Positions 26,526 to 35,358 of a stretch of 64,000 nt of DNA are shown here, piece after piece. The translations under genes were made by a program, and so were the position numbers. The DNA lies in contig NZ_AP027149.1 of the NCBI RefSeq assembly GCF_027925445.1, forward strand, positions 2,554,501-2,618,500. The letters run 5' to 3'. Origin of the DNA: Methylocystis bryophila. GTDB taxonomy: Bacteria; Pseudomonadota; Alphaproteobacteria; Rhizobiales; Beijerinckiaceae. Numbering within the stretch: the stretch's first letter is position 1; each line of letters starts with the position of its first letter. The notes beneath the pieces were generated by a model. The model searched no databases. It saw only the letters and a program-made list of their open reading frames with translations, and had not been told where the DNA came from.

Positions 26526-27305
26526 TCAGTCGCTCTCGTGTGGCGCTTCTGCCTTGCGCTTTTCCGGCGAGCGATGCGTGAAGAGAAGCTCCGGCAGGTC
26601 TCCAAACACCAGCGCGAGGCGCCGGAAGGCGAGGTAGGGAAGCAAGACGAGAAAAACCAGGATCGCCGCGGCAAGCGACTGCAACGCCCGGTTTCCGCCA
26701 AACTCGCTCAAAACTTCCGCAACCTTTCGTCCATGGATGTAGCCCACGACAACTTCCTCGACGATCGTGAGCGCGAACAGGGCGAGTGTAAACAGCAAAG
26801 CCTTCTTGAGAATGCCGACGATCAGGAGATCGCTTCTTTGGTCCTTCTCGCCAATTTTGAAGGCTTCCAGAACGAGGATGAATTTGCCCAGTATCAGCGC
26901 TTTCACCGCAGCGAGGGCGAAGGGCGCAAACTCGATCCCGACGCTGCGCAAGACTGTCGACTTGTAGAATAGGACGGCGCTGAACCACACCATGAGATAG
27001 GCAGACACCGAGAGATAGGCGATGAGCTCGTGCCGCGCGCGTTGCGCCAGCTTTTGCTCCGTGATGGTCTGACGCCCTTTCGCAACGGCCCGCTGCGCCG
27101 CTGGCAGAAGCGTCGCGGGCGGCCATTTCGACCGAAGCCTCGCAGAAAATTCCGGCGCTTCCTGCGCGAGCGTCCATTCGGCCATGCCCTCTCTCCAGAT
27201 ATAGAGGGCCTCGTCGCCGCTTCGTCCGATGCGCTCGCGCATTTCATCGCCTGAGAGCGGACCAAAGCTTTCGCCGTTTTTGGCGTAGTACCATTCATTC
27301 GCCAT
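26526..27305 (-). CDS. GYF_2-domain membrane protein
   Basis: A 259-residue protein. The first 50 residues, ANEWYYAKNGESFGPLSGDEM followed by ALYIWREGMAEW, form a GYF_2 (DUF4339) domain, a small fold that binds Pro-rich peptides. The rest carries four hydrophobic helices and ends in a basic, Lys/Glu-rich tail. The start at 27305 places the GYF_2 domain at the N-terminus, with GGAG 11 nt upstream; an in-frame start 19 codons upstream is less likely. The cellular role is unknown; it is divergent from the hydrogenase operon. Confidence 0.75.
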   Translation of the reverse strand: MANEWYYAKNGESFGPLSGDEMRERIGRSGDEALYIWREGMAEWTLAQEAPEFSARLRSKWPPATLLPAAQRAVAKGRQTITEQKLAQRARHELIAYLSVSAYLMVWFSAVLFYKSTVLRSVGIEFAPFALAAVKALILGKFILVLEAFKIGEKDQRSDLLIVGILKKALLFTLALFALTIVEEVVVGYIHGRKVAEVLSEFGGNRALQSLAAAILVFLVLLPYLAFRRLALVFGDLPELLFTHRSPEKRKAEAPHESD

Positions 27306-27488
27306 CGCTTGCGGCTCCGCGTGATTTGCTCTCAGGCTAGCAGAAGCGGCGCTTCCGAGCACGGCTCAGGAATCTTAGCTGTTGGCGGCCCGCGGAATAG
27401 GGGCCGCGTCGGCAGAGTTGAAGAACCGGCCTGCCTTGACGGACGTTGCGCCGCGAATTTCTTTTATTTCAAGCGCGCTCGTCATATT

Positions 27489-27497
27489 TGCTATAAT
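27489..27497 (+). promoter_or_regulatory. Extended -10 promoter for the hox operon
   Basis: TGCTATAAT is a perfect extended -10 element (TGn-TATAAT) about 96 nt upstream of the hoxF start, inside an AT-rich island in an otherwise GC-rich gap. No good -35 hexamer is seen at 16-18 nt, which fits an extended -10 promoter. No sigma-54 (GG-N10-GC) site of the type used by some hydrogenase operons was recognised. Confidence 0.5.
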
Positions 27498-27592
27498 CTC
27501 CTTCCATAGGCTTAAGCTCGTTGATTGCATGATAAACGTGAGAATTATTTGAGAAAGCCATTCGCGCAAGGAACCATGAAAGCGGAGGGAAC

Positions 27593-29437
27593 ATGCCGAC
27601 TGCGCCAACTGTTGCGTCCTTGGGCTCCATCGAGGAATCCGTCCCTGTGGACGAGGCGGTAGACGCCGTGCTGGCGCGGCGTGGGAGCGATCCGACCCTT
27701 CTTTTACAGATACTGATCGAGACCCAAGAGCGGCTGGCGTGGCTGCCGCCGCTAGCCTTGTCGCGCATCGCCGCGGCTCTGGGTTTGTCGCACGCTCATG
27801 TCGAAGGGGTCGCAAGCTTTTACAGCTTCCTCTCCTTGCGCCCGGTCGGTCGCTACCGCCTGCTTTTCGCCGACAATATCATCGAGGAGATGCAGCGCGG
27901 CCGGACGCTGATGCTCGATCTGTGCCGGAAGCTGTGGATTGAGCCCGGCAAGCTCTCCGAAGATCATCTCGTTAGCGTCGACGTCACCTCCTGTATCGGC
28001 ATGAGCGACCAGGGGCCGTCGCTGCTCGTCAACGGCATGCCGATCACGAGCCTCACGCCGGAGCGCATCGGCGAAATCGCAACCCTGGTCCGCGACCAGA
28101 TTCCTCTGGATCGTTGGCCGCAAGAGTTTTTCGTCGTGGCCGACAATGTGCGACGACGCGACATCCTGCTTTCGAGTAATCTCGAGCCGGGCGAGGCGCT
28201 GCGCAGGGCCCTTGCGCAAGGGCCGGATGCCTTGCTTGCCGAGGTCGCGCGGTCGGGTCTTCGCGGGCGCGGCGGCGCCGGCTTCTCCACGGCGCGCAAA
28301 TGGGAGTTCTGCCGAAACGCGCCCGTTCGGGAGTCTGGCGGAAGGGTCGTCGTCTGCAACGCCGATGAGGGAGAGCCCGGAACCTTCAAGGATCGCGTGC
28401 TGCTGACGCTCATGCCGGACCATGTGTTCGAAGGCATGACGCTTGCGGCCTTCACCCTCGGCGCAAAACATGGTTTTCTCTACCTGCGTGGCGAATATCG
28501 CTATCTACGCGACGATCTCGAAGCGGTGCTCGCGCGGCGGCGGCGGGAAGGTCTGCTGGGGCGCTCGATCCTCGGGGTCGAGGGCTTCGACTTCGACATC
28601 GATATTCATCTCGGCGCCGGCGCCTATGTCTGCGGCGAGGAGACGGCGCTGATCGAGTCGCTTGAAGGCAAGCGCGGCGTGCCGCGCATACGCCCGCCCT
28701 TCCCAGTGACGCAGGGCTATCTGGGCCGGCCCACGAGCGTGAACAACGTCGAGACGCTGGCGCTCGCGACTCTCGTCGCAGCCCATGGCGGCGAAGCCTT
28801 CGCAAAAGTCGGGACGGCGCAATCGACGGGAACCAAGCTCCTCTCCGTGTCGGGCGATTGCGCGGCGCCCGGCGTCTATGAATTTCCCTTCGGCGTCACC
28901 TTCAGCGAAGTGCTGGCCGCCTGCGGCGCCGAACGTCCCAAGGCTGTGCAGCACGGCGGCGCGGCAGGGATCACGATCGCCGAGCGCGAATTCGAACGCC
29001 GCGTGGCGTTCGAGGACGCGCCGACGGCCGGCGCCTTCATGGTCTTCGGTCCGAGCCGCGACATGTTCGAGGCCGCGCGTAATTTCGTGCGTTTCTTCGC
29101 GCATGAAAGCTGCGGCTTCTGCACGCCCTGCCGCATCGGCACCACGCTGCTGCGCGATCTCATGCAGAAGCTCGAAGCCGGTCACGGCTCTCCGCTCGAT
29201 CTGGCGGAGATCGAGCGTCTCAACCATCTTCTCCACGCCACGAGTCATTGCGGCCTCGGCCAAGCCGCCGCCAATCCCATTCTCGACGGCATGCGCAAGT
29301 TCCGCCCGGCCTTCGACGCCCGCATGATGCATGAGGACTTCCAGCCGGCCTTCGACCTGGACGCGTCGCTTGCGCTCGCGCGCCAGATGACCGGGCGCGA
29401 CGACGCGCTGGCGCATTTGACCGAGGAAACACCATGA
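27593..29437 (+). CDS. hoxF: NAD-reducing hydrogenase diaphorase subunit HoxF
   Basis: A 614-residue flavo-iron-sulfur subunit that passes electrons from the hydrogenase to NAD+. The N-terminal 150 residues are NuoE-like. The rest is NuoF-like with the FMN/NAD motifs GRGGAGFSTARKW and GAGAYVCGEETALIESLEGKRG (given by its ends GAGAYVCG and EGKRG), and the 4Fe-4S ligands ESCGFCTPCR plus the later SHCGLG. The length matches Ralstonia HoxF (about 600). The start has a GGAGGGA ribosome binding site. It overlaps hoxU by ATGA and heads hoxFUYH. Confidence 0.95.
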   Translation: MPTAPTVASLGSIEESVPVDEAVDAVLARRGSDPTLLLQILIETQERLAWLPPLALSRIAAALGLSHAHVEGVASFYSFLSLRPVGRYRLLFADNIIEEMQRGRTLMLDLCRKLWIEPGKLSEDHLVSVDVTSCIGMSDQGPSLLVNGMPITSLTPERIGEIATLVRDQIPLDRWPQEFFVVADNVRRRDILLSSNLEPGEALRRALAQGPDALLAEVARSGLRGRGGAGFSTARKWEFCRNAPVRESGGRVVVCNADEGEPGTFKDRVLLTLMPDHVFEGMTLAAFTLGAKHGFLYLRGEYRYLRDDLEAVLARRRREGLLGRSILGVEGFDFDIDIHLGAGAYVCGEETALIESLEGKRGVPRIRPPFPVTQGYLGRPTSVNNVETLALATLVAAHGGEAFAKVGTAQSTGTKLLSVSGDCAAPGVYEFPFGVTFSEVLAACGAERPKAVQHGGAAGITIAEREFERRVAFEDAPTAGAFMVFGPSRDMFEAARNFVRFFAHESCGFCTPCRIGTTLLRDLMQKLEAGHGSPLDLAEIERLNHLLHATSHCGLGQAAANPILDGMRKFRPAFDARMMHEDFQPAFDLDASLALARQMTGRDDALAHLTEETP

Positions 29438-30147
29438 GCAAGGCTTTTCTCCTTGACGGCGCGTCCGTGCCCTTCGAGGACGGCGAGACCGTGCTCGCAG
29501 CGGCGCGCAGGGCCGGGCATTTCATCCCGCATCTTTGCTGGGACGAGCGCTTCCCTCCGCACGGCAGCTGCAAGCTCTGCGTCGTCGAGATCGACGGCCG
29601 GCAGGTTTCCGCCTGCGCGACGCCTGCGCGAGAGGGTCTCGTCGTCCGAAGCGCGACTGAGGAGATCTCGGACGAGCGTCGCGAGCTCATCACCATGCTG
29701 TTCTCGGAGGGCAATCACTTCTGCCCTTGTTGCGAGAAGAGCGGGAATTGCCAGCTTCAGGCGCTCGCCTATGAGCTCGAGATTCTTGCGCCGCGTCACA
29801 ACCGTTTCTTTCCGGACCGGCCCGTGGACGCGTCTCATCCCGACATTCTCCTCGACTTCAACCGCTGCATCTTCTGCGAGCTGTGCATCCGCGCGAGCCG
29901 TGATGTGGACAAAAAGAACGTCTTCGCCCTCGGCGGGCGCGGCATCAACAAGCATCTCGTCGTCAACGCGCCCTCAGCGCGGCTCGTCGACACCAATCTC
30001 GACAAGGACGATCTTGCCGCCAACATCTGTCCCGTGGGCGTGATCCTGCACAAAGGCCGGGGCTTTGCCGTTCCAATTGGCGAACGGCTCTATGATCAGG
30101 AGTCGATCAGCGCGCGCGATCTCGCGGCGGCCGAGGAGGAGCATTGA
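29434..30147 (+). CDS. hoxU: NAD-reducing hydrogenase subunit HoxU
   Basis: A 237-residue iron-sulfur subunit equivalent to the N-terminal part of NuoG. The 2Fe-2S motif is CWDERFPPHGSCKLC, the His-Cys ligand region is HFCPCCEKSGNC, and a ferredoxin-like 4Fe-4S motif CIFCELCIR is followed by CPVG. It bridges electrons between HoxY and HoxF in the cytoplasm. Start and stop overlap hoxF (ATGA) and hoxY (TGATG), so translation is coupled. Confidence 0.95.
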   Translation: MSKAFLLDGASVPFEDGETVLAAARRAGHFIPHLCWDERFPPHGSCKLCVVEIDGRQVSACATPAREGLVVRSATEEISDERRELITMLFSEGNHFCPCCEKSGNCQLQALAYELEILAPRHNRFFPDRPVDASHPDILLDFNRCIFCELCIRASRDVDKKNVFALGGRGINKHLVVNAPSARLVDTNLDKDDLAANICPVGVILHKGRGFAVPIGERLYDQESISARDLAAAEEEH

Positions 30148-30698
30148 TGAGCGCGAAGCCCAAACTGCGCGTCGCGACAGTCTCGCTCGCTGGCTGCTTT
30201 GGCTGTCACACCTCTTTTCTCGACATTGACGAACGTTTTTTCGAGCTGCTCGAACATGTCGAGTTCGATCGCTCCCCTCTGACTGACGTGAAGGAGGTTG
30301 GACCCTGCGACATCGGTCTCGTCGAGGGCGGAGTCTGCAACGCCGAGAACGTCCATGTGCTGCGCGCGTTCCGCAAGCACTGCAAGGTGCTCGTCGCCAT
30401 CGGGGCCTGCGCGATCAACGGGGGTCTGCCGGCGCAGCGCAACCATCTCGATCTCGACCACATTCTGCTCGAGGTCTATCAGACGGGCTACGCGCTCGAT
30501 CGCGAGCGCGCCTTCGTCCCGAACGACCCGGAGCTGCCTCTTCTGCTCGATAAGGTTCGTCCGATCCGCGAGATCGTGCACGTCGACCATTATCTTTGCG
30601 GCTGTCCGCCATCCGCCGACGCGATCTGGAAATTTCTGACCGATCTCATCGGCGGCGCGACGCCTTATCTTCCCTATCCGCTCCGTCACTTCGACTAA
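30147..30698 (+). CDS. hoxY: NAD-reducing [NiFe]-hydrogenase small subunit HoxY
   Basis: A 183-residue small subunit that holds the iron-sulfur cluster nearest the active site. It keeps GCFGCHTSFLDID, EGGVCN, IGACAINGG and CGCPPSADAIW, the four cysteine positions for the proximal cluster. There is no twin-arginine signal, as expected for the cytoplasmic group 3d enzyme. The ATG at 30147 shares a base with the hoxU stop; a TTG one codon upstream is also in frame. Confidence 0.95.
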   Translation: MSAKPKLRVATVSLAGCFGCHTSFLDIDERFFELLEHVEFDRSPLTDVKEVGPCDIGLVEGGVCNAENVHVLRAFRKHCKVLVAIGACAINGGLPAQRNHLDLDHILLEVYQTGYALDRERAFVPNDPELPLLLDKVRPIREIVHVDHYLCGCPPSADAIWKFLTDLIGGATPYLPYPLRHFD

Positions 30699-30707
30699 AG
30701 GCGAATC

Positions 30708-32171
30708 ATGGCCTTCGAACTCGAAACCGCCGCCGATCCGAAAAAGCTGCGCCGCATCGCCATCGATCCGATCTCCCGCGTCGAAGGGCACGGCAAGATC
30801 ACGCTGCTTTTGGACGATGAGGGACACGTCCAACAGGCGCGGTTGCATATCGTGGAATTTCGCGGCTTCGAGAAATTCGTGCAGGGGCGGCCCTACTGGG
30901 AGGCCCCGGTGATGGTGCAGCGCCTCTGCGGCATCTGCCCGGTCTCGCACCAGATCGCCGCGGCCAAGGCGCTCGATCATGTCGTCGGCGCGACGCCGCC
31001 GCCGCCGAGCGCGGAGAAAATGCGCCGGCTCATGCATTACGGGCAGATCGTGCAGTCGCACGCGCTGCATTTTTACATGCTCGGTTCCCCGGACCTGCTT
31101 TTTGGTTTCGACGCCGACCTTCATCGGCGCAACATCGTCGCGGTGGCCGAGAAATATCCGGAGGTGGCGCGTCAGGGCGTGGCGATGCGCCGCTGGGGGC
31201 AGGAGGTCATTCGTCACACCTCCGGCAAGCGCGTGCACGGAACCGGCGCGGTCCCGGGCGGTATCAACAAGTTGCTCACGGAAACGGAGCGCGACGCGCT
31301 TCTTGCCGAAGCCGACCAAATGGTCGCGTGGTCCAAGGCGGCGGTCGATCTCGTCAAGGAGCTCGCCGCCGCCAATGAACGGGAATTTGCGGAATTCGGC
31401 CTGTTCCGCTCGTGCCTGATGTCGCTGGTCCGCCCCGACGGCGGTTTCGAGTTCTACGACGGCGTATTGCGCGTGCGCGACGAGGACGGCGCGATCCTCT
31501 TCGACCAGATCCCCGACCGGGATTACGACAAGCTCATCCGGGAAGAGGTCAAGTCCTGGAGCTATCTGAAATTTCCCTATCTGCAGACGCGAGGACGCGA
31601 GGACGGCAGCTACAAGGTTGGGCCGCTCGCGCGCGTGCAGAATTGCGATTTCATGCCGACGCCGCTCGCTGAAGCCGAACGCCGCGCTTTCGTCGCGGCG
31701 AGCGGAGGCAAGGTCAATCATGCGCCGCTCGCCTATCACTGGACCCGCATGATCGAAATGCTGCATGGGGCCGAGCTCATTCGCGAGCTGCTCGTCGATC
31801 CCGATCTCCTTTCCGGCGAGCGCATGGCTTCCGGGCCTCGCGCCCGCAGCGGGGTCGGGATCATCGAGGCGCCGCGCGGCACGCTGATCCATCACTATGA
31901 GGTCGGCGAGGACGATCTCATCGTGATGTGCAATCTGATCGTCAGCACGACGCATAATAATCAGGCGATGAACGAAGGCGTGCGCGCCGTGGCGCGACGC
32001 GATCTCGACGGCAAGCACATCACCGAGGGCCTGCTCAACCATCTGGAGGTGGTGGTCCGCGCCTTCGACCCCTGTCTTTCCTGCGCGACTCACGCGCTCG
32101 GCAAGATGCCGCTCGTCGTCGAGCTTTGCGAAGCCGACGGAAGGCTAATCGATCGTCGCGTGCGCAACTGA
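30708..32171 (+). CDS. hoxH: NAD-reducing [NiFe]-hydrogenase large subunit HoxH
   Basis: A 487-residue catalytic subunit. The nickel ligands lie in RLCGICPVSH (N-terminal) and DPCLSCATH (C-terminal); after the final His a short tail (ALGKMPLVVEL...) remains that is normally removed by the protease HoxW. Together with HoxFUY it forms the soluble, oxygen-tolerant-type bidirectional enzyme that couples H2 oxidation to NAD+ reduction. Hyp maturation genes are not in the window. hoxH is the last of the four tightly spaced hox genes (9 nt after hoxY). Confidence 0.95.
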   Translation: MAFELETAADPKKLRRIAIDPISRVEGHGKITLLLDDEGHVQQARLHIVEFRGFEKFVQGRPYWEAPVMVQRLCGICPVSHQIAAAKALDHVVGATPPPPSAEKMRRLMHYGQIVQSHALHFYMLGSPDLLFGFDADLHRRNIVAVAEKYPEVARQGVAMRRWGQEVIRHTSGKRVHGTGAVPGGINKLLTETERDALLAEADQMVAWSKAAVDLVKELAAANEREFAEFGLFRSCLMSLVRPDGGFEFYDGVLRVRDEDGAILFDQIPDRDYDKLIREEVKSWSYLKFPYLQTRGREDGSYKVGPLARVQNCDFMPTPLAEAERRAFVAASGGKVNHAPLAYHWTRMIEMLHGAELIRELLVDPDLLSGERMASGPRARSGVGIIEAPRGTLIHHYEVGEDDLIVMCNLIVSTTHNNQAMNEGVRAVARRDLDGKHITEGLLNHLEVVVRAFDPCLSCATHALGKMPLVVELCEADGRLIDRRVRN

Positions 32172-32288
32172 CGAGGTCGCAGCGGCTCGTCGAGCTTGAG
32201 AGATTTGCGCAGCGTGCGGCTCAGCGGGTTCACAAGGTCAAGCGCGCCGTCATTGGCGGGCTGGGAACATGAGATCGGGGAGAGGGTG

Positions 32289-33152
32289 ATGGTAGAGACG
32301 CGCAAGATCGGCGTTGTAGGCGCTGGGACGATGGGAAATGGTGTCGCGCAGACCTTTGCGGTGGCGGGGTTTCCAGTCGTGATGCGCGATCTGACCCAGG
32401 CCGCCCTGGACCGCGGAATGAAGACGATCAAGAAGAGTCTCGACCGCATGGTCTCGAAAGAAAAAATCTCGGCGCAGGACGCGGAGCAGGCGCTGGCGCG
32501 GATTCATACGACGACCAGCACGAGCGATCTCAAAGACAGCGATGTGGTCGTGGAAGCCATCCTCGAGGATCCCGAGATCAAAGCCAAGCTGATCCAAGAG
32601 CTCGATGGAATTTGTCGCCCCGATGCGATTTTTGCGACCAATACGTCGTCCATATCCGTCACGCGCATCGCCGCCTCCTCCTCCTCGCCCCAGCGCGTCA
32701 TCGGCATGCATTTCTTCAATCCTGTTCCGCTGATGCAGCTGGTGGAGATCATCCGCGCGCTGCAAACCAGCGACGAGGTTTGCGAGACCATCGTGAAATT
32801 GACGGAGACGATCGGCAAGAAAGCGCGCGTCTCGAAGGACAGCTACGGCTTCGTGGTCAACCGGGTTCTCGTCCCGATGATCAACGAGGGCATCAATTGC
32901 GTCTACGAGGGCCTCGCCACGCCTGAGGACGTGGACGCGATGATGAAGCTCGGGGCCAATCATCCGATGGGTCCTCTGTCTCTCGCCGATTTGATCGGCC
33001 TCGACATCGTCCTCGACATCATGCAGACGCTCTACAATGGTTTCGACGATCCCAAATATCGTCCGAGCCCTCTCCTGAAGCAGATGTGCGATGCGGGTTA
33101 TCTCGGCCGCAAGAGCGGCAGGGGCTTCTTCTCCTACGAGGCGCACGCCTGA
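32289..33152 (+). CDS. 3-hydroxybutyryl-CoA dehydrogenase
   Basis: A 287-residue NAD(P)-dependent dehydrogenase interconverting acetoacetyl-CoA and 3-hydroxybutyryl-CoA (PaaH/Hbd type). Visible features are the dinucleotide fold IGVVGAGTMGNGVAQ, the catalytic HFFNPVP (His), and the C-terminal dimer domain with NRVLVPMINEGINCVYEG and GLDIVLDIMQTLY. The ATG at 32289 follows a GGGAGAGGG-type site; upstream in-frame codons are not conserved. It lies 117 nt after hoxH on the same strand and may share the transcript, linking redox cofactor pools to PHB or acyl metabolism; this link is inference. Confidence 0.92.
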   Translation: MVETRKIGVVGAGTMGNGVAQTFAVAGFPVVMRDLTQAALDRGMKTIKKSLDRMVSKEKISAQDAEQALARIHTTTSTSDLKDSDVVVEAILEDPEIKAKLIQELDGICRPDAIFATNTSSISVTRIAASSSSPQRVIGMHFFNPVPLMQLVEIIRALQTSDEVCETIVKLTETIGKKARVSKDSYGFVVNRVLVPMINEGINCVYEGLATPEDVDAMMKLGANHPMGPLSLADLIGLDIVLDIMQTLYNGFDDPKYRPSPLLKQMCDAGYLGRKSGRGFFSYEAHA

Positions 33153-33187
33153 GGTCAGGCCAGGGCTGTAAGCCGCCGTCAGCAGGC

Positions 33188-33697
33188 TTAGGGGCGGATC
33201 GCTTCGAGCCGCCCCGTCTCAAGGCTTGCGCAAAGATAGGCGAAAGCGTCATCCAGCGTCGATCGGGCTTCGGCGCTCAGGGGCGCCCCGAGCTCGAAGT
33301 CCCGGCCCGGCATGGACAAGAGCCAAGCCTGCGGCAAGTTTTGCCCGAGCTGCGCCGCGACGGCGAGCACGCAGGCGGGCGACAGGGCGTGCGTGCTATG
33401 GCTGGCGTCGAATTGGGGCGCCAACGGCGCCGTCTCGAAGGACGCGTCGCCGCGCACGCTTGCGTCGGCGAAGATGGCGACGTCGATGTTTTTCAGATCG
33501 AGCGCATTGTCGATTTGCCATTGGAAGTCCGTCAGCAAGACAAGATCCATAGGCAAGGCGCCCGCCGTAGCAAGCCACTGCTCGAGCTGGTCGATGAGCA
33601 TAGGGCCCAAGGCGTCGTCGCCGCGGCTGGGATTGCCGACGGCGAAGATGAGCCAGCGCGGGCGCGCGTCATCGTTCAAATTCATCCTCTTCGGCAT
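33188..33697 (-). CDS. hoxW: Hydrogenase maturation protease HoxW
   Basis: A 169-residue peptidase of family M52. The motif AVGNPSRGDDALGP carries the first metal-binding Asp, and a second DASV/Asp stretch and the His in DASHSTHALSP follow; these bind the nickel of the immature large subunit. It cleaves the C-terminal tail of HoxH. It is encoded on the opposite strand, 36 nt beyond the 3-hydroxybutyryl-CoA dehydrogenase gene, so it needs its own promoter. The start is uncertain: ATG at 33697, GTG at 33703 or ATG at 33685. Confidence 0.85.
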   Translation of the reverse strand: MPKRMNLNDDARPRWLIFAVGNPSRGDDALGPMLIDQLEQWLATAGALPMDLVLLTDFQWQIDNALDLKNIDVAIFADASVRGDASFETAPLAPQFDASHSTHALSPACVLAVAAQLGQNLPQAWLLSMPGRDFELGAPLSAEARSTLDDAFAYLCASLETGRLEAIRP

Positions 33698-33783
33698 GGT
33701 CACGCGGGATCTAGACGGGGAGGGGCTCCTTTACAAGACGGGCTGTCGGGCGTCTGTCTTGTGGAGGCTCGAAGAAAATCGGG

Positions 33784-35250
33784 TCAGCTCACCCGCGCGT
33801 CCCCCATGGCTTTCGCCGCTCGTTGGCGCGCGGCGAGCGCCGTGACGAAGCAGGCGTAGCTCCATGTGAGATTGTCGGCGGAGGTCGGGGCGCCGTCCAG
33901 TTGGCTGAATTGTTCCGAGAGTTCTCGTGAGGCCGGCGTGAAGCGGCGCACTGTGGCGAGATACATGTCGCCGCGCCGAAGCGCCGCCTCGGCCAAAGCC
34001 TCACCGATTTTTCCAGCCTGCGGGAGCGCGGCGGCGGGCGTCTGCAATATCGCTGCGAGCGGCGCGCGACTTTCCTTGGTGACTGCGATCTCCTCGCCTT
34101 CCGCTGCGGCCTGCGCGAGGAGAAAGCAAAATTGCGCGGCGCCCAGGGTTGAGAAATAATAGGCGCCGCCGCTGAAATAGCTGTCGCCGGCATAGCGCCC
34201 GAGCGCCGGCGCGCGGTCCGCAGGCCGCCCCTGATTGATCGGATATTCCTCCTCGAACAGCCGCTCCAGCGCAAAAAAGGTCGCCAGCATTTTGGGATCC
34301 GTGACGCTGTGGGGCCCCGCCCGCCGGCCTGCATGGATCGCCGCGAGAACGACGGCGATGTCGAGTCGCCGCAGCGCCGATGCGTTCAGCCCGTCTTCGG
34401 GGAGGCGCGGGCGATAGACGCCGTCTTCCGCATCGAAGTGAGAATCGAGCGCGGCGAGCAAAGCACTGGCCGCCTTGGCGCAGGCGCTCGCTCGCTTCGC
34501 GTCGCCCGCTGCGGCCAAAAACGCCGCGCCTTCGGCGAGCGCCGCCTGCTGAACGAGGCGCGTGTGGTAATGGAAGCCGATGTTTTCTTCCCAGAGGTCG
34601 CAGCAAGGCAGACGCCAATGCGAGAGCGTATAGTCGAGATCGTAGCGCAAGAGCGTCAGCGCCGCCTCCGCCGCCCGGGCGCGAAAGGCGTCGAGCGCGA
34701 AGAAACGCATAACGGCGAGCGCGCGCAGCGCCGGGCCGTCGTTTTGGGGGCGACCCCATTTCATCACATCGAGTCCGCCATCGGCGTTGTGGCGGGCTTC
34801 GCCGAGTATCTTGTCGCCGACGATTGCGCCAATTTCCGCGCGTGGGCGCAAATGCTGTTGGAAAGATTGCTCGACGGCCTCGGGATAGCCGCCCTGTCGC
34901 AGGAAGGTAGGGCCGTCCAGGCGACAGAGTTTCAGGCTGAAAGCGACGAAATCGACGAGATGCTCGACACCAGAAGGCTCCAGCGTTTCATCCTCGATCG
35001 CCTCCCGAAGCGCGTCGGCGACAAGGGCGGAGTCGCGCAGCCAGTGGAAGAAATAATCCGGCTTGGGGTCGTAGGACGCCATTTCGGGCGAGGCGAGTAT
35101 CGAGCCGCGCACGGGGCGAATGGTCTGCCCGAGTCCGGGCCGATGCTTCACGAGGGTCGTCGCAGAGACGGCGCGCAGCATCGCGCTCACGCAAAAGCGT
35201 TTCTGCTCGCTGGCCCAGTCGAGCTGTTCCTGAGGCTGCACCTTCTTCAT
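33784..35250 (-). CDS. Glycoside hydrolase family 15 (glucoamylase-type) enzyme
   Basis: A 488-residue (alpha/alpha)6-barrel enzyme that releases glucose from the ends of alpha-glucans or related sugars. The substrate-binding DYFFHWLRDSALVADALRE and the catalytic regions DLWEENIGFHYHTR (general acid Glu) and ELSEQFSQLDGAPTSADNLTWSYA (given by the ends SEQF and LTWSY) are present. It starts MKKVQPQEQLDW with no signal peptide, so it should act in the cytoplasm, perhaps on glycogen. It lies 86 nt upstream of hoxW on the same strand; no other glycan gene is near. Confidence 0.85.
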   Translation of the reverse strand: MKKVQPQEQLDWASEQKRFCVSAMLRAVSATTLVKHRPGLGQTIRPVRGSILASPEMASYDPKPDYFFHWLRDSALVADALREAIEDETLEPSGVEHLVDFVAFSLKLCRLDGPTFLRQGGYPEAVEQSFQQHLRPRAEIGAIVGDKILGEARHNADGGLDVMKWGRPQNDGPALRALAVMRFFALDAFRARAAEAALTLLRYDLDYTLSHWRLPCCDLWEENIGFHYHTRLVQQAALAEGAAFLAAAGDAKRASACAKAASALLAALDSHFDAEDGVYRPRLPEDGLNASALRRLDIAVVLAAIHAGRRAGPHSVTDPKMLATFFALERLFEEEYPINQGRPADRAPALGRYAGDSYFSGGAYYFSTLGAAQFCFLLAQAAAEGEEIAVTKESRAPLAAILQTPAAALPQAGKIGEALAEAALRRGDMYLATVRRFTPASRELSEQFSQLDGAPTSADNLTWSYACFVTALAARQRAAKAMGDARVS

Positions 35251-35358
35251 CCTGCGGCTCCAAGTGCGAATTGCGCAAAAATTGCCAGACTTTGGACTAG
35301 AATGCGCTTCCGATTTCGTAGCCCCCAGGCTACGCGCTATCCGAAGGGCGCCGCGTCC

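Noticed and set aside
27363..27592. Sigma-54 promoter for the hox operon
   Set aside because: No convincing GG-N10-GC element with the right context; the extended -10 for the housekeeping sigma is better supported.
30096..32093. 665-codon open frame on the minus strand
   Set aside because: Antisense to hoxH and hoxY; composition is His/Asp/Arg-rich shadow with no recognisable family.
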